Position numbers and translations under genes: made by a program | Origin: Mesodorylaimus sp. YZB2_4 | Lineage: Eukaryota; Nematoda; Enoplea; Dorylaimida; Dorylaimidae | DNA: 64,000 nt | Assembly (NCBI GenBank): GCA_030248295.1 | Contig: JASANH010000534.1 | Span: 124,001 to 188,000, forward strand | Direction: 5' to 3' | Shown here: in pieces, positions 24,130 to 36,031 of the stretch | Layout of the letters: every line of letters starts with the position of its first letter | Numbering within the stretch: position 1 is the stretch's first letter | The notes under the pieces: model-generated | Seen by the model: the letters and a program-made list of their open reading frames with translations, nothing else | What the model was told of the DNA's origin: nothing | The model's database searches: none

Positions 24130-25445
24130 TCAGTCCAGCAACAGAATGTACAATTTAAGACTGGGTGGTAAAGGCAAATTATTGATCGCTTTGGCCAAAT
24201 TTCCAGGTCCTATCGCTCGTCTCAATGTAAAGCGACACAAATGTTTCAGATCACGAACGTTAGTGCAATATTTCAACAGAAGCTCCCTGACGGCCTGATC
24301 TTGGTCGAGGTCCCTCGGCAATCGTCCCGTAGCGGCCTCTCGCATCTCGAACTGGCCAAGCGCCTTGAAGAGGAGATGAAGACACGCTTCCTCCTGCACT
24401 GATCCGATTCCCATGACTAGTGTCTGAAGTAATCTGGAAACTGGGGAACTGCCGCTCAGGTTGATCGTATCGACTCGGCAATTGTAATCGAGCAAGACCT
24501 CGATGGTGTCCAAGTGTCCCTTGAGGGCAGCCCAGCTCAGAGGCGTGTCGTTGTTGAAGTCCATGCAGTCTGGATTCGCACCGCGTTCCAGCATCAAACG
24601 AACACTGTCTTTTAAGTTTTTATATGCAGCCTGAAATGAATAGGCAACTTGGGATGACCAGTCGTCACCATACCACGAGGATAACCAAGTCACGTACCCA
24701 GTGCAGGGGCGTGCTATTATTTCCGTCCCGGACATTCACGTCAGCTCCATAAGCCAAAAGGATCTCGACACATTTCTCGGATTTTTCGGCCGCGTAATGT
24801 AAAGCTGAGCGCTGGTAGCCGTCCAACTTGTCAACCTAAATGGAAATATCTGAATAAGTGCCGGGGGGGGGGGGGGGAAGAACACATTTGCGTCTGAAAC
24901 ATGTGGACCAGTCAACAAGTCTATTTCAGTCCCCGCGTGACAAAGACCAAAGAAACGTGAGATAATGACTCTGGCGCGAAGTGTAGGGCTGTCATAAGTG
25001 AGATGTTTCAGAGCCTGACAAGCTTTCACTGTCTGGAAATAACCACCTACTCCCACTATGCCCACTGTGCCTCGAGGTAAGAACGAGTCAAAGCCCGAGC
25101 CTTGCTTTGAATCATTGAGAAAGATGGATCTTTGACGATCGCCAAAAAATGGCCAGTTTGGTTGGTGCCAGATAAACAGCACGTAAGCACAAGGGATCAC
25201 CCAACACATCATACCTGCGCCCCATTCTCCAACAGAATCTTGACCGCTCTCGCATCTCCGACAACACAGGCGCAATGTAAAGGAAGCAGGCTTCCGTGAG
25301 CTCGGTTAACGTCGGCTCCTTGAGATATCAGATCTTGTAAGTCATCGCATGGATAGGTCCAAGTATTGGTCGGCCGACTGATGGCACGCAGCAAACGCTC
25401 CGACAAAGTATACGAACTTTGCACCTTCTCCATTATAAACCACAT
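24130..25445 (-). CDS. ASB8: Ankyrin repeat and SOCS box protein ASB8, 3 exons
   Basis: Exons 25445..25215, 24835..24698 and 24630..24130 encode 289 aa (human ASB8: 288). The N-terminus MWFIMEKVQSSYTLSERLLR matches human ASB8. Four ankyrin repeats follow: GSLLPLHCACVVGDARAVKI, YQRSALHYAAEKSEKCVEIL, GNNSTPLHWAAYKNLKDSVR and FNNDTPLSWAALKGHLDTIE. The C-terminal SOCS box is LKHLCRFTLRRAIG ... LPLPPSLKLYILLLD. ASB proteins are substrate receptors of cullin-5/elongin B-C ubiquitin ligases; the ankyrins pick the target. The 5' end is preceded by an acceptor-like CCTTCTAG ten bases before the ATG. A 15-base C tract (sense strand) lies in the first intron, about 27 bp upstream of its acceptor. Confidence 0.93.
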
Positions 25446-28400
25446 TTGATAGTTCTAGAAGGAAAACAGGAGATGGGGAGCTCGAGAAAAACCCAGAACT
25501 GGAAATTACCTGAAGGAATTTGGCACACAAGAATAAGGAGACTAGTAATACTGTAGCTTTAACACAACGTGCGATTTCCCGTAACAGAGGAAGCCAGTCC
25601 CTGTTGATGGGACAAAGATTGCACCAGTCGAACAATGCGGTCACCTGCAAATAAAACACACCATTTATGCATTCCAAAAATGCCGACTCAGTCAGAGGCA
25701 CGATTGGGTACCTCGGTTCCTTGGTAACCACTCGATTGCTCGAAACTGGGCTGCAAAGACAGGAGTAACTGCCCACCGTCCAGACTCATCCTTGCAGACC
25801 CTTCTGAGGGCTCGATACGACAAACAAGTGATAAAACCCGTGTCTTATCACTGTGAAACTGGTGAACTTATGTTCGGCTCGAGTAAACAATGCACAAGGC
25901 CCGAGAATTCGCCCCTTCACCAGCTCGACGTCGGCTGGCCTATCACAAGGGTTCGTTGTCGTGCGACTGTCTCAGCAGCCACGCAATTCGGCATAAAAAT
26001 GCAAGACGGGCAAGGTTTCAAGCCGACTCCCGAGGCTCTATCATGCGCAAAGGCACAGCAACAAACAAGAACATATGCTCACCAGCTCAAAGACGAATGT
26101 CGTCAAGGGCGAAACGAGAAGCAATTCCGTCCTTCCTGTCCTTCTTTTACGAAATGCGCACAGCGAAAATTTTTATTGATAGACGCAGCTGTTGTTGCCG
26201 CACGAGCAAGCTACCATTACGTAACTTGCAAGCTAATTTTGGTCGCCGGCCGACGTTTTCTCCTCGTTTTTGCCTCCGAATTTCTAACTCGACCCAGCAG
26301 CCGCTGCGCCCCCTCGCTGTTTACTCGCCTGCCACGAAACCTTCTCGAATGCGTCACTGGACTCGACGACGAGCCAGATAGCCTAAAGAAAACGTGATCA
26401 CAAGTAAAAATAAAACAATAACAAGCGTGACTCGCAAAAGGCAAAACGAGCTTGCAAATAGCACCTAAGCCAGAAAAATGGGTTATCAATTACGGGAAAT
26501 GGGACAACGATCCAACGAGTGGATGGCCAGAATATCGGATCCCCTCGGTCACGAGAACGTCAATGTTTAATACTCTGCTTTCGAAATGACTAGGAGGAAC
26601 ACTGGCGTCTTCAGAACAGCGCGTTGGCTACTCTAAGCATGCAAATTTCGACCGACCAGCAGCTAATTTGAAGAATTCCAAGGAATCAGCTGGCATCGAA
26701 GTACCGCAAGCTAGACTCATTTGTCTGCTCGCGGGCGGCATATTCTGGGATTGCCAGATAGAATGGTCGATATAGCGATAGATTCGAACCCAAAGGAATA
26801 TTGTCAATCACTTTATTCTCTTCTGAATTCTTAACAAAATGAGCCCATCCCGACCAGTCTAGCCCAACTCTGCCCGGAGATATCGAGTTCGTGCAGAACA
26901 GCGTTCACAGGGGGAGCGCGAGCAGCTGGCCGAGACGCTCCATTCGCAGGACGTCAGACAAGTCGGACGCCGCCATGCTTGAAATCGGACAAGCAGCCTG
27001 ACTGATCAAGAGCTAGTCTGAATTTTGTTCTAAACTCTCCCTTCCCATTTTCTTGTCTGGCCTTGTGTCTGTATTGATTGGGACAGGGTGGGGCAAGACT
27101 GGCCTGGAGGCTCATTTTCCTGGGATCTTGCAGGGGCCGGGATAAGGCTCACTAATTTTTTCTTTCGCTGAATTGATAATGGTTCCTAGATCTTAAGGCT
27201 GGAAGTGGCACCGTGCTTATATTTTTCATGTAACCCTCGCGAACAGCACTGGATTTTTATGGGGTGTTCAGTACTAATGTACATAGATACTCTTAATCCA
27301 CAACAGAAACTATTTCTCATTTGGACTGTGTGTCCTGTGATGGTTTTGTGTTTTTGTATGTCCTGTGGTTTCCCGCAGTTTTCGAATAACTTTACACTAG
27401 ATATAAACAGTCGAGAGAGAGGTCACTTCTGCGCTGCCTTTCTGCAGCCATACCCATTCATGCTTTACCACTTACGATTAGGTTCACCAAACGCTTATGC
27501 GAACTCGAGGGTGGGGACACAGGAAATGATACTGAACCGCGAGTCGAACACTCGTTCGTAACAGCGGGGCACTGTATCGGCGTGAGAGGCATCCACCAGG
27601 CCACGAGTAGTTCAGCTATTCGAAATATCGCTCAAATGCCATTTTTGTATCCTGACACCCTAGCATAAGAGACGGCTGTGAAACAAGCCCGACTGCTATC
27701 GAAAGAAACAGATCATTCCAAAAGTCGTCCTGGCAGTAGCAAGCATCGAATGGGCACGTCCGAAATAAAAAAGTCGAAATGGAGTCGAACCAGTTGAACT
27801 TTTGCGCCACGCCAAAACCCAGCAGCCAATCAAGTCTTCCGATCTGATCCATGGCTAAAACATCAGGGTGACGGTCCCAGCTGCCCGCTCCGTGCGAAGG
27901 ATCGATTGGCAATCAGCCTCTACAGCGTGAAGCCCCAGGTGAATGTCTCTAATATCAGTTGCAAATGAATGTCTGCTTTTTGACTGCACATTGTTTCGCT
28001 TGTGAGACAAACGAGCTCAAAGTTTGCAGGCTTTTGACACCCAATAAGATCAACAAGCTGAACGCTCTGTCGATTAGCATCCTTACCTTGTCGCAGTGGA
28101 AAGACTTGTTCGATAAGCTGGGTGGGGGCATCAGTGGTCGACGTCTGCCAGCGCCATGTGTAGGAAGATCATTGCTGCGTGGCCTTGTTTCAACATGAGC
28201 TCTCAATTGGCAAGTGACAAGTCTCGTTAACGTGAGTTCTACCAAAACACGTGAATAACTTACCGCAAACATTCACTTGTAAGAATGGACGTTAACAATT
28301 TGAAATGGCGCAGACCCAGGGGTCGTCACAGATCGCAACCTGCCTGGCCCACAGCGATTTGAGCGTCATGTTCCCGTCATGCGTGCACAGCTCAGAAATT

Positions 28401-28469
28401 TTGACACTTGTGATGTGTGGAACACGAAGCCTATCGGGCAAATAAGCAGTCCGTAAAGCCATCAACTCT
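25446..28469. other. Gene-poor stretch upstream of ASB8
   Basis: About 3 kb. A GC-rich part (25.8-26.4 kb) has overlapping open frames in two plus-strand phases and is probably the ASB8 promoter region. A SINE copy sits at 27515-27607. I see no further gene. Confidence 0.5.
27515..27607 (-). mobile_element. tRNA-derived SINE, copy 3
   Basis: Read on the minus strand: CTCGTGGCCTGGTGGAT (box A region), GCCTCTCACGCCG, then GTTCGACTCGCGG (degenerate box B) and ATCATTTCCTGTG. It has the same order of parts as the other copies, with more drift and no clear tail. Confidence 0.7.
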
Positions 28470-29631
28470 TTCGTCTGTAGACCCCGGATCGGGTCGGGTC
28501 AGCTAAATTTCGGGTCGGGTCGGGTCAGAATCGGGTCGGGTCACTTTTTTGAAAGATCAGGTCAAACGGGTCAAAAATACAGCAATTTTGCTAGTTTCTA
28601 CTATTGACAGTTACAAAAACCTTTTCATAGCTGTTTAACTCCAGGATTTGCGGAATTTGCCTCATGCATGCATGTACATATAGAGAGCCTTGCATTACTG
28701 TTTTAATTCTGCGTAACTTTTAAGAATGTCAGACAAATTGCAAGACGTGATAATGAGCGAATTTTCCGAGCAATTTCTGCATAAGGAAAGGTCGATATCT
28801 CAGAGCTCCTATTAACAGTCTTAGCAACTCTGATAAATGGCTGGGACTAGCCATAGTCTGAGAAGGACTTGATGATCTTTGATAGCAGGTCGTTGGATTA
28901 TCTGCAATCACATTTGATTCCTGAATGTGACAAGTAAAGTCTTGGGACCTGGCTGGAAAAGCTTGCGATTCAGTCTGAACCCAAACCACAAAAAATTTGC
29001 ACCAATAATAGTCCCCTCGACCACCATTCACGCACCATTGCGAAACAGTTCGCTCTGTTCAAAAGTCTTAGTACCCTACATTCCTCCATCAGGAGCAATG
29101 TTCTGACGAGCTATATGACTCCAGCACAATATGACTTTGTAAGCAGTACCTTTTGTGAAGACTAGATGCATATTCTTGGGTGGGTCAATATCTATAGATA
29201 TTTCTATATTTAGCCAGTATAGCCTGTCTGATTGCAAAATTTATGCAAGTAGTCAATATTATTTGGATTGATTTAATCTTGCTAAAGACTAGCAGACAGA
29301 CTTTAGTCGCTCTTAGATCTACCAAGGTATTTTTCAAATAATTAGACTACTATAGTCGGAAATAACGTTATGAAGGAATGCTGTTTTGGAAGGTGTATTA
29401 GGGATAACAAAACATGAAAATTCGGGTGCGTGTAATCAAAACCCTTCCATTCTTTGCACATGGTCACCTTTACAGCAAAGTCACCGCATGTTCTGAGGAT
29501 TTGTGAAAGGTTTTTATCTCAGGGACCCGAAATTTCGGGTCAGGGACTTTCGGGTCGGGCCGGGCCGGGTCGGGTAGGGTTGACCCGACCCGTCGGGTTC
29601 AACCCGACCTGATCCGGTGTCTATTCGTCTG
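28470..29631. mobile_element. Non-autonomous hAT-like DNA transposon with 8-bp target duplication
   Basis: The element runs 28478-29623 (1146 bp). Its ends are inverted repeats: left TAGACCCCGGATCGGGTCGG, right (reverse complement) TAGACACCGGATCAGGTCGG. It is flanked on both sides by the identical 8 bp TTCGTCTG (28470-28477 and 29624-29631). Subterminal arrays of GGGTC/GGGCC units occur at 28490-28545 and 29530-29612. An 8-bp duplication, a TAG-type terminus and GGGTC-rich subterminal repeats are typical of the hAT superfamily. The interior is A/T-rich and I recognise no transposase, so it is presumably mobilised in trans. Confidence 0.85.
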
Positions 29632-29697
29632 GAATCTGGGGCTGGGGCGCGGAGTGGTCTTTTCTATGCGCCACAGCCCAGCCCCAGACCCCAGACT
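29632..29697. repeat. Inverted repeat (hairpin)
   Basis: Arms of about 24 bp (TCTGGGGCTGGGGCGC and its near complement GCGCCACAGCCCAGCCCCAGA) flank a loop of about 17 bp. It lies directly next to the hAT-like element. Confidence 0.65.
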
Positions 29698-30277
29698 AAG
29701 GATATGGGAGCCTTGAAAGTCTTCCAGAAGCACGGCGCGTGGCAGGCAAATCGCGGAACCAGTTGGGCACATTTCGTGGTAATAATAGAATGCGATGGGC
29801 CTATTGCCTTCTCCCGAAGCCTGGGGATTAGAAGACTAAATGCAAGCTTTTTACATGGGCTACAGCATTGAGTTTAGAAGCGACAGTTGAGTCGAGGGGG
29901 CCTTGCATGAGCCCATAATCATTTCGTAGGCCCTACTGGTACTCCATATATAGTCTTCAAGTCGGTTTTTGTGTATCTACTCTCTCAAGCCGCACAAATA
30001 TAGACTGGATATAGAAGTAAGGATTTGCTGAACGATGCTGGATTTTTCCATGTTTTCCATGTTCGAACATACCCAAAAACGTAGATCTGCACCGGCTCTA
30101 GACGATGAGGAAAAAAGATCAAGGGAGCTAAACGCATAGAGTCCTGCTGAAAATATCGCTCTCTTAGCGATTCTTATCAGCTCCCTAAAAAATCTGCTTC
30201 TTCAGCTCCTTTCTTGATTTTCTTGCTTTTTTGTCTTCCTGTTTCTGTGATCTTTTTATTGTGGATATGGCTACACT
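29698..30277. other. Non-coding gap upstream of the RRM/F-box gene
   Basis: About 580 bp, A/T-rich towards the right. No coding exon or repeat copy recognised. It presumably carries the promoter of the gene starting near 30278. Confidence 0.4.
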
Positions 30278-31888
30278 ATGGAAAAGTTGCGTGGTGTAAA
30301 CCAGTCACAACGCGTGCTCGTCTCTGACTGGTCGAGTTATGCGCGAAAGGACTGGGTACAATTTTTGTGGTGCTTTCGTGGAAACCGGTCGAATCTTCTC
30401 GTTTACTTTTCTGATCTCGATACTTTTCCGGAAGAAATGACCAACAAATCCCAAATTCAAGTCGCTGCGGTGGCCTCGCCGTCGCCGGGAACCCGAAGGA
30501 ATCGAAGGCATCGCAAAAAGCGTCAACGACAAGCGTTCGAAACTTGTCTCGGCACGCCCGACGAACAGAAACTGCGTCAAAAAGATCAACGCCAGAAAAA
30601 ACCGGAAGAAAAATGTCCTCCGGCCGATCCGAATTTGGGCATCGAAAAACGAAGGAAAAAGAAGAAACACAACGAAAGCGGGCCGCGTGACGCGGAAACG
30701 AAAATCGGTGACGAAAATACGAAACCGAAATCGAAAAAACGTTCCCGCCGAAGGAAGCCGAATAAGCCGCCTGGTCAGCAAAAGCAAGAACCGACGGGTC
30801 GCCGAGAAACTCGTCAAATTCCGGCCACAAATTTCGTGAGCAGCGTGAATCCGAAGATCAATTTGGTGCAGTACCGTCCCCCGCCCTACACGTCCCTGCC
30901 TCCCCGCCGATGCGATCTGAACAGGATGAGCATGGTCAAGGTACGGCCAGCACGGTTCCTCGAACCCATCGTTTGCAAAGACGATTGGTCATTTCAGATG
31001 CGGAATCTGGATCCTGGCGTCGACATGAACGGCTCGCTGCTGTTCTGGACGTTCAAGCAGTACGGATGGATCGAAAATATTTACGTCGTACATCGCAGTT
31101 TCGAGAATCGTCAAACGGGCGTGGCCTTCGTGGGCTTTCGGTCTCATCTGAGCGCGGCCGAGGCTGCCGGTCGGAGCGGGAGCGAGCAGTTGTTCGGTCG
31201 TCGAATCTTCGTCTCCTTGTACGCAACTCGTCGTCACAAACCGTGAGCGTTCTTTCATATTTTCCGGTCCCTTTCGGAATCTGCCTTTTCAGTCGGCTGC
31301 TGCACCTGCCCCAGCACGTGCTCTCGGAGATCCTGAGTCATTTGGACTGGCGTGCCCGCATTCGCTGCGAGTCGGTGTGCAAGCGTTTCGAGGCGACCCT
31401 CAAGAAAATGTACGAAATCGATGGGCAGTCGGGCCAAGACGGGCAGCAGTGGATCGGATTGCCCGAGCAGCTCGGCTTCGTCTTCGTCGGCCGCGCTGTC
31501 GATCAAGCCGAAGATCCCGTAAGCCCGCACCCGTTTCCAATGTCCTTCCCGCAGTCTCCTCCCTTTCCAGGTCTCGACCGAAACTGTGAAAGTGGTCCGT
31601 GTTTCCGACGACTTCGACCAAGTTTTGCGCGGAATCCTGCGTAAATTTTCGTCCAAGATTTCGTCCCTCGAATTTCACAACGTTCGATTCACGGCGGCCA
31701 CCCTGAGTACGCTGTTCAATGGCGGCCAGCTCGGCAGGCAGTTGCACTCGTTCCAAGGACAACGCTGGGATGCCGGGCGAATTCGAATGAAAGAATGCGT
31801 TTTGAATGATATTCTCGTGGAAGAATTTTTTGATTTTATGAAGTTTTACGGGGATCGCTTGACGATCGAAGATTTAAAAAAAGCGTAA
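30278..31888 (+). CDS. RRM plus F-box protein, 3 exons
   Basis: Exons 30278..31242, 31293..31518 and 31571..31888 give 502 aa. Residues about 65-175 are a highly basic low-complexity stretch (KKRKK, RRRK runs), likely nuclear or nucleolar targeting. An RNA recognition motif follows (about 237-320), with RNP2-like FQMRNL and RNP1-like GVAFVGFR. Exon 2 starts an F-box at once: LHLPQHVLSEILSHLDWRAR then IRCESVCKRFEATL, the pattern that binds Skp1 in SCF ubiquitin ligases. A C-terminal region of unknown fold ends YGDRLTIEDLKKA. Intron 1 is 50 nt; reading into it meets a stop at once, so splicing decides whether RRM and F-box are joined. The F-box exon has no start codon of its own, which favours one protein. 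A later start at 30438 is possible. I recognise no ortholog. Confidence 0.7.
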
Positions 31889-32007
31889 AGGAAATTTATT
31901 TTATGATTTCGATTTTGTTTTTTGGTTTTTGTTTTTGTTTTTTTCTGATTGCTAACCGTTTTCTGTTTATTAGTGCTGCTTTGTAGGCGAAAACGTGGGT
32001 GAAAGCG

Positions 32008-32013
32008 AATAAA
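32008..32013 (+). terminator. Polyadenylation signal AATAAA
   Basis: The canonical hexamer lies 120 bp after the stop of the RRM/F-box gene and 183 bp before the EIPR1 start, so it most likely ends the former transcript. Confidence 0.6.
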
Positions 32014-32195
32014 ATTTATTAAAAACCTGGTTCGGTTTTGTTCACGATATAGCAGTTAGTTCAAATGCGCTGCATATTTTGCGCATTGATGTAAGAAGCT
32101 GCCTGCGAATCAGAATTGTTTGCTTGATGGCGGCAAAGACTTGCTCGATGATCGTGTTGGAATTGTAAATTTGGGCGGGTGAAAGTGATGAAAAA

Positions 32196-34343
32196 ATGGC
32201 GCCCGTGGATGGCGACAGTGGTGTGATTTATGGTTTGGATCATCCAGTAAGTCCTTGAGAAAACTGTCGAGCGACCATCCTCTAAGTTTGTGTTGCAGGC
32301 TCGTGTCATTGCGACTCAACTTGGCGAACAAGAAAAGCCGATTTTTATTGCAGCGACACAGTCATTGAAGTCTGTGAATCAGGTACCCAGTACTGACGAG
32401 AGGGTGGTGTGGCTGCCTTCAGTGCAGCACCGTTTGCTCCCATTCGGGTTCAGGGTGCAGGAGCCTGTGTCCAGGATCGAGCATTTTAAGGATCGAGAAG
32501 TTTTGTCCAGTGCTCCAATGGGGCCGTGCCGCCGACAGTTGAGTGCGGTGCGCCCATCGGATGTATGTCGGTGCTTTTCAGGTGTGCGTACTCGAATATG
32601 ACGAAGATATCAACCAAGTCTCCAGGCACAGTTATATTCACAAAAAGGGCGAAATATGGCACTTGAGCTGTTCTCCGCTTCAAAAAGAATTGTTGGCTAC
32701 TTGCTACAGCAGCCGTAAGTGCAAGATCTTCTCGTTTGGTATCAGGAAAGTGAGCTTGGGCTGCAAAGTATAGCTAGGCAACCGGGGCAGTCGCAAGTGC
32801 GATCTTGACCTTGATCCTGATTTGTGGAGCGGCTGTTTTGCAGTTAACGGAAGGAAATTTCCAGATAGTGAGTCCAATCGGTCCTAAGTTTGTCGTTCTA
32901 GGCTCGGTTTTACCCCGAGGAGGTTCACGATCCCGCCTCCTATGACTCGATATAGTGTGGCAAAGCGACCCTTAGCGTGTCAATTCTGCATCGTGCGGTC
33001 TTTTTCAGCAGTCGACGGCAAGGTGGCGCCTGGCTGCACTCTTTGGTCCTTGGCGGACGCGTTGCCGACGGAAGACAGCACAGTTTCCGAGTTGGTCGAG
33101 TTATCTCACTTGGATTGCAAGGGGTCTCAATCAGTCGCCTCGTAAGTGCCCCCTCTTCGTATCCATAAAACGGAATAGACCATGCTTTCAGATTCCAATG
33201 GCAGCCCGTAAGTGGTACGAAAGCGGTGGCTTCAGTTGACAACAAGCTCGTATTTGTCGACGTTGCAGCGAGTGGGAAAACGTTGACTGTAGGTCATTTC
33301 TTTGCTGGGTCACACCGATTCTCCGATTCCCTTTTTAGGTCACTGACATCATAGAATGCGAGACCAAGGGCCAGCAGAGGGTCGGAGTGTCGAAGTGGAA
33401 CCCGCATCATAACTGCAATTCGGTCGCCGTCATCTGCGAAGGTTCTGTCAAGATCTACGACATTCGGTCGAGGAAGTAAGTGCCGTGTTCTCACTGCCTG
33501 CATTCGCCCAGAAGGTGTCCTCTTGCACAGCGTCCAGTTCGGCACCGATCACTGCCACTATCCGTCCGTGAGAGACATCGACTTCAATCCCAATCGCCAG
33601 TACTATCTGGCAACCGGAGGCGACGACTGTAAGATCAAGATCTGGGACGTGCGATCGTTCAAGGAGCCTCTGACGACGGCCAAGCACTCGCACTGGTGAG
33701 TACGTCAGCTGGGTCTGTCTGCCAGATTAGGATTGTTAGAGGTTCGAGGCGGTGTGCGTGCACGACCTCACGACCTCACGCACCTCCGCAAACATCACAA
33801 AGTTTGGACGGCCATATCGCTGTAATTTAGGACGCGTCTCAGCAGATTGTAAATGCGGCCCCAGGCTCTGATCGAGTCAGTCCTGTCATCACTTTCTCGT
33901 TTGTGATCCATTGTTTGAACTCTTGGGAACACATGGCCCAGAAAGCATTCAGAATTGTCATTTCCCCTGCCTGTTTCAGGGTGTGGTGTGTCCGTTACAA
34001 TCCAGTCCACGACCAATTGCTTCTCAGCAGCAGCAGTGACGAACGACTGATTTTGCGTTGCTTCGCGTCGCATAGTTCCGAAAGTTACGATCTGACCGAC
34101 GACAACGGTGAAGACGGCTCTCCCAAGTAAGTCGCTATTTCCTGGGTCTGATCACTGGCGATCATCGTCTCGTTCAGGCTCGTCGACGGTGTCGTGCGCG
34201 TGTTCGAGGATCACGAGGAGTCTGTGTACTCTTGCGAATGGTCCGCTGGTGACCCGTGGATTTTTGGTTCCCTGTCGTACGATGGTCGCGTTATTATTAA
34301 CAAGGTGCCCCGTGCCGTCAAATACAAAATACTACAACTTTAG
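32196..34343 (+). CDS. EIPR1: EARP-interacting WD40 protein EIPR1 (TSSC1), 9 exons
   Basis: Exons 32196..32246, 32299..32382, 32582..32714, 33009..33141, 33192..33288, 33339..33475, 33531..33695, 33980..34126 and 34178..34343 give 370 aa. Blocks match human EIPR1 along the whole length: [21 protein letters not shown]-like [88 protein letters not shown] and [24 protein letters not shown]1 is a beta-propeller that recruits the EARP/GARP tethering complexes and acts in endosomal recycling and dense-core vesicle formation. Its stop lies 56 bp from the convergent stop of VPS28, another endosomal gene. Confidence 0.95.
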
Positions 34344-34399
34344 CCAAAATGGAAAGCCTATCATAATATTAGTAAAATATGGACAAGTGAATGGGCTCA

Positions 34400-35789
34400 C
34401 TACGACGAGTAATGCAAAAATTTGTTGAATGCGTCGTAGCATTTTTGCAAATCAAAAATCATTTGCTTGCAAGTCTCTTCATCGATCTCATCCGTAGCGC
34501 GCATCGAGTCTAAATGTTGCAGCCTAAAAACAGAAGGTGCTGACGCTCAAAAGATAAACGGGGGGGGGGGGATAACCTACCAGCCGACAACTTTCGATTT
34601 GCCTTCCAAATCATTTGGCAATGTGCTCATGCGATTTAGCGCGTCGACCAAGTCACGAAAGTCAGGATGCAGCTGAAAGAAAATGTCTTTCGTCACAAAG
34701 TCTATAATGAGTGAATAAATCGCAAATGTTAAGCAGCTCTGCCAGTCTCAATTTGCCTATTACGCCTGGCCATAGAACGCGTTCTGGGAAGTTTAAAAGA
34801 GGCACAAGGAAAGGCCACGGTCATGACGACCAGCGACAAGTACCGGGTCAACTGGCCACTGGAGTGTAAACCCGCCAAGAGATAGTGACGATTTGTCCAT
34901 ATGAACAGGAAGTATGTACACCATGTTGGCCATTCTTGACCACATTCATGCCAAAGTCTTCCAGAATGGGTTCTATGGTCAACCCGGGGTATCGAGTCTA
35001 GATTCCAACTTCAGCGCAGTGCCCACGGGTATGTTGCCAGGAAAACATGAAAATCTAAGAACGAAAAGATACTTACATCTTCGACTAACCAGCGTTGCAG
35101 CTTTAGATCATCCATAGTGGTGATAAAGAGCTGAAATAACGCTCTCTTTGAAACTGCTATTCAGAAAATAAAGAGCGTAATCACTCACCGATACAATATC
35201 AGCGATGCACCGACTCGTGTTTCCTTTGTCATCCTTGATCGTGATTGGACGATCTTCACGAATCCGCTCCAGAGCAGCGGGGCAGTTCAGCTAAAACAAA
35301 ACAAACCTGGTTTGGAACCGGCATTTCTCCATCTCTATCGACAGCCGAGTCGAAAAGGACCCTCATTATCTGCTTATCGATTGCAGACCCCCGATCCCTG
35401 CCAAACCACGCTTACCTTGTACTGCCGTGCAAATGACTCCACGTCAACGAACGCTTCGCCCTGTACCAGCTTGAATGCTGCCTTGACTTGAACGAGCAGC
35501 TTGGAACAAGCAGCAGTGTATCTAAACAGGGAAACATTCATGTGAGCACTCGTGCGACATACGAGACATGACTAACTCCTTTGGCGCCACACAATCTCGA
35601 ATGTAAGCTTTCTCTAAGCACTCCAACGTGTTGATGACTGCGTACAGCTCAGCCATGTTGTCGTAACGCTCTCGTTCCCTCGCATTCTTGAACAACTTGA
35701 CTTCCTGAAAGCATACACCTTGATCACATCTGGGATGACCCGATCAGCACACGTCCACCTCTCACCTCATACAACTCTGGTCGATTCAT
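34400..35789 (-). CDS. VPS28: ESCRT-I subunit VPS28, 7 exons
   Basis: Exons 35789..35766, 35704..35577, 35521..35416, 35290..35189, 35130..35077, 34672..34581 and 34523..34400 give 209 aa (human: 221). In order: [98 protein letters not shown], and the C-terminal four-helix domain ending [22 protein letters not shown]28 is the ESCRT-I subunit that holds TSG101/VPS23 with its N-terminal part and links to ESCRT-II and ESCRT-III with its C-terminal domain, in multivesicular body sorting. Because all exons are short, no long open frame shows the gene. Two introns have slightly unusual donors (GTTAGT, GTAGGT). A 12-base C tract (sense) begins 9 bases inside the intron with donor at 34580. Confidence 0.93.
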
Positions 35790-36031
35790 TTCGCAACTTC
35801 GACGCAAACTTCCTGTTTATGTTTAACACTTCCAGTTCTCCCGCCTTCGCTAGGATCCGTCACTTCCTAAATGTAGACCGCAGCTATTTGATTCATTTCG
35901 CAAGGGGCACATCAGAAGAGATCGAGGGGTCACAGACCCGTCATAAAGCACCCATACTCAAACCAGGAAAGTAACTTTTACTCCAGCATTTTTATTCTCA
36001 AACCAAAAGCCCAGTGGCTAGTCCACAGCGG

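Noticed and set aside
25792..26397. 201-codon plus-strand open frame upstream of ASB8
   Set aside because: A second long frame in another phase overlaps it and neither resembles a protein; more likely the GC-rich promoter of ASB8.
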